Source: CAG-791 sp003447895 | GTDB lineage: Bacteria > Bacillota > Clostridia > Lachnospirales > Lachnospiraceae | Direction: 5' to 3' | Assembly: GCA_946620035.1 (NCBI GenBank) | Contig: CAMOMX010000001.1 | Location: 1-64,000 of the forward strand | Length of the DNA stretch: 64,000 bases | Part shown: piece by piece, positions 62,704 through 64,000 of the stretch | Numbering within the stretch: the stretch's first letter is position 1 | How the letters are laid out: the number at the start of each line of letters is the position of its first letter | Notes under the pieces: model-generated | What the model saw: the letters and a program-made list of their open reading frames with translations, nothing else | What the model was told of the DNA's origin: nothing | Database searches by the model: none | Position numbers and translations under genes: made by a program

Positions 62704-63204
62704 TCAGTAATTCTTGTAACCGGTTTCCTGCAGACGCGCGTCCTTCTTTTCCACATCACCGGCCATACCGGCGCTGTATTCCTTCAGGCGCCCGAGGAGC
62801 TCGCTGTCGGATACGGCCAGGATCTTGGCCGCCAGGATTCCGGCGTTTTTGCCGCCGCCGATCGCCACTGTGGCAACCGGAATGCCTGAGGGCATCTGGA
62901 CGATGGAATACAGAGAGTCTCTTCCGCCGAGGGATGTGGTGTGCATCGGTATGCCGATGACAGGCATAGGAAACAGCGCGGCGCACATGCCGGGAAGATG
63001 CGCGGCCATTCCGGCCCCCGCAATGATCACCTTGATTCCTCTCTCTTCCGCGCTTTTTGCCCAGTTAAAAAACAGATCGGGCTCCCTGTGAGCCGAGATG
63101 ATGTGCATTTCATAGCTGATCCCGAACTCATCGAGAACTTCTGCCGCCTTACTCATAACGGAAAGATCCGAATCACTTCCCATAACGATTCCTACTTTTG
63201 CCAT
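62704..63204 (-). CDS. purE: N5-carboxyaminoimidazole ribonucleotide mutase
   Basis: PurE (166 residues). The substrate loop GSDSDLSVM is at residues 8-16; ISAHREPD and AGMAAHLPGM follow. It is first in the purEMND run. The 120 bp upstream contain TTGACA near 63265 with only a poor -10; no purine riboswitch fold or clear PurR box was recognised. Confidence 0.96.
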   Translation of the reverse strand: MAKVGIVMGSDSDLSVMSKAAEVLDEFGISYEMHIISAHREPDLFFNWAKSAEERGIKVIIAGAGMAAHLPGMCAALFPMPVIGIPMHTTSLGGRDSLYSIVQMPSGIPVATVAIGGGKNAGILAAKILAVSDSELLGRLKEYSAGMAGDVEKKDARLQETGYKNY

Positions 63205-63327
63205 AGTGCCTCCTTACCTGTCAGTATGTGTCTTCTTGTATGTCCATTTCCTCTTATTCTGTCAACAAACATAACTTCACGAGTTTAGTTTAACGAAAAC
63301 GGTTCTCCAGTGCAACCTCGAAAGGCC

Positions 63328-64000
63328 TCACTTTTGGAAACTTCCTCTCCGCCCGAGCGGTTCGTTGAGCGCCTCCGTCCCCTCGAGCACAAATTTTCCA
63401 TCCGCGATGACCGGTATTCTCGTGCCGTCTCTTCGAACCGCCGTGATCTCTCCCAGCTCCCCGTAGGGAAGCGTGATGTCCGTGTGACAGCCAAAATAGG
63501 CCCTTTCCGGTCTTGTCTTTCTGAGGACCGATACGCTGTTATCTTTGGCGATCACTTCTTTTCCGTCCGGATTGTAGACATGATTGTCCTCTTCGCCCGC
63601 GTAACAGGTATCGCCGAGCGCGAAGTGCGGCCCTGTTTTCTCAGCGATCAGAGGGGGGAGCCTGTCAAAGATTCCGTATTTTGACGCGGCCGCGTAGGCC
63701 ATGGTATTGGTTCCTATCGCGCACTCCCCCATAGGAAGCGTTCTGTGATGAAAGAGCAGTTTTTCCTCGATCAGCCTGCGGCCCTTGCCGGCGTCTTCAT
63801 AATTTGCGCAGCTGTAGTCCCTGACCCACCCGTCCTCAAAAGTAAGAACAAGGTCCTTGAAACACAGTCCGTTCGCGTGGGCTCTCCTCACATGGAGTCT
63901 TCCCGCCGTCCCTTCAAGGACCGGCGTTGTGAAGACTTCCCCCGCGGGAATATTGACGTCTGAGAGACAGTTTGTAAAGCTCGCTTCACTGTCAGGGTCA
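63328..64000 (-). CDS. M29-family aminopeptidase, C-terminal part (cut by window edge)
   Basis: The frame is open from the window edge to a TGA at 63328 and gives 224 residues, the C-terminal half of a thermophilic-type (AmpS/PepS) metallo-aminopeptidase. DVNIPAGEVFTTPV carries a metal-ligand glutamate, GTNTMAYAA and HFALGDTCYAG follow, and FGCHTDITLPYG has the His and Asp ligands. The internal GTG at 63891 is not the true start. It is upstream of and co-directional with purE, but the link is unclear. Confidence 0.9.
   Translation of the reverse strand, partial: DPDSEASFTNCLSDVNIPAGEVFTTPVLEGTAGRLHVRRAHANGLCFKDLVLTFEDGWVRDYSCANYEDAGKGRRLIEEKLLFHHRTLPMGECAIGTNTMAYAAASKYGIFDRLPPLIAEKTGPHFALGDTCYAGEEDNHVYNPDGKEVIAKDNSVSVLRKTRPERAYFGCHTDITLPYGELGEITAVRRDGTRIPVIADGKFVLEGTEALNEPLGRRGSFQK

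Overview
The window looks like a chromosomal segment of an anaerobic, GC-rich member of the Clostridia, most likely family Lachnospiraceae. This is inferred from gene families (AddAB, single-chain PurL, GlnRS, QueH, LivKHMGF, ClpC-RadA, a HIS6-type HisA, a YerC/TrpR-like protein) and strong AGGAGG-type ribosome binding sites, not from any database search. Almost every gene is on the minus strand. The plus-strand exceptions are a TetR regulator, a cold-shock protein, a tRNA, a toxin-antitoxin pair and a LysR regulator.

Region 1 (1-21 kb) is mainly housekeeping. It holds the start of an acyl-CoA dehydrogenase cut by the left edge, the addB-addA recombination operon, a uracil permease behind a probable leader-peptide/terminator attenuator, a YtxH-like acidic membrane protein divergent from a TetR regulator, a small membrane protein followed by guaB and glnS, an ACT-protein/hom/lysC operon, a YfhO-type membrane protein and a TrpR-like regulator. 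Region 2 (21-31 kb) has a cspA-type gene, a co-directional set argS, cobO-like, dapA, dapB and HIS6-type hisA, then queH and the long single-chain purL.

Region 3 (31.3-32.7 kb) is an AT-rich accessory island. A tRNA-Trp(CCA) with its own promoter and terminator is followed by a broken ribbon-helix-helix fragment and an intact RelB/YafQ-type toxin-antitoxin operon. Region 4 (32.7-40.4 kb) has a branched-chain amino acid ABC transporter (livKHMGF) followed in the same direction by a CBS-ACT protein and an iron-type alcohol dehydrogenase, and preceded by an alpha/beta hydrolase.

Region 5 (40.5-53.3 kb) is the most interesting part. It combines a TctABC tripartite tricarboxylate-type transporter, an MFS carrier, a CaiB/BaiF CoA-transferase, two acyl-CoA dehydrogenases, a CaiC-like acyl-CoA ligase, a divergent LysR regulator, a small protein with an exact desulforedoxin cysteine pattern and a CaiE-like gamma-carbonic-anhydrase protein. 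Together these look like uptake, CoA activation, CoA transfer and redox conversion of an unknown carboxylic acid. There is no BCCT carnitine carrier, enoyl-CoA hydratase or ETF in the window, so the substrate is open.

Region 6 (53.3-64 kb) has radA and clpC behind a YtrA-type GntR regulator with a perfect 16-bp inverted-repeat operator, a large SH3-domain membrane protein with a very acidic tail, the purine operon purE-purM-purN-purD, and the C-terminal part of an M29 aminopeptidase cut by the right edge. Small GC-rich palindromes recur at gene junctions. No rRNA, CRISPR array, IS element or intact prophage was seen.
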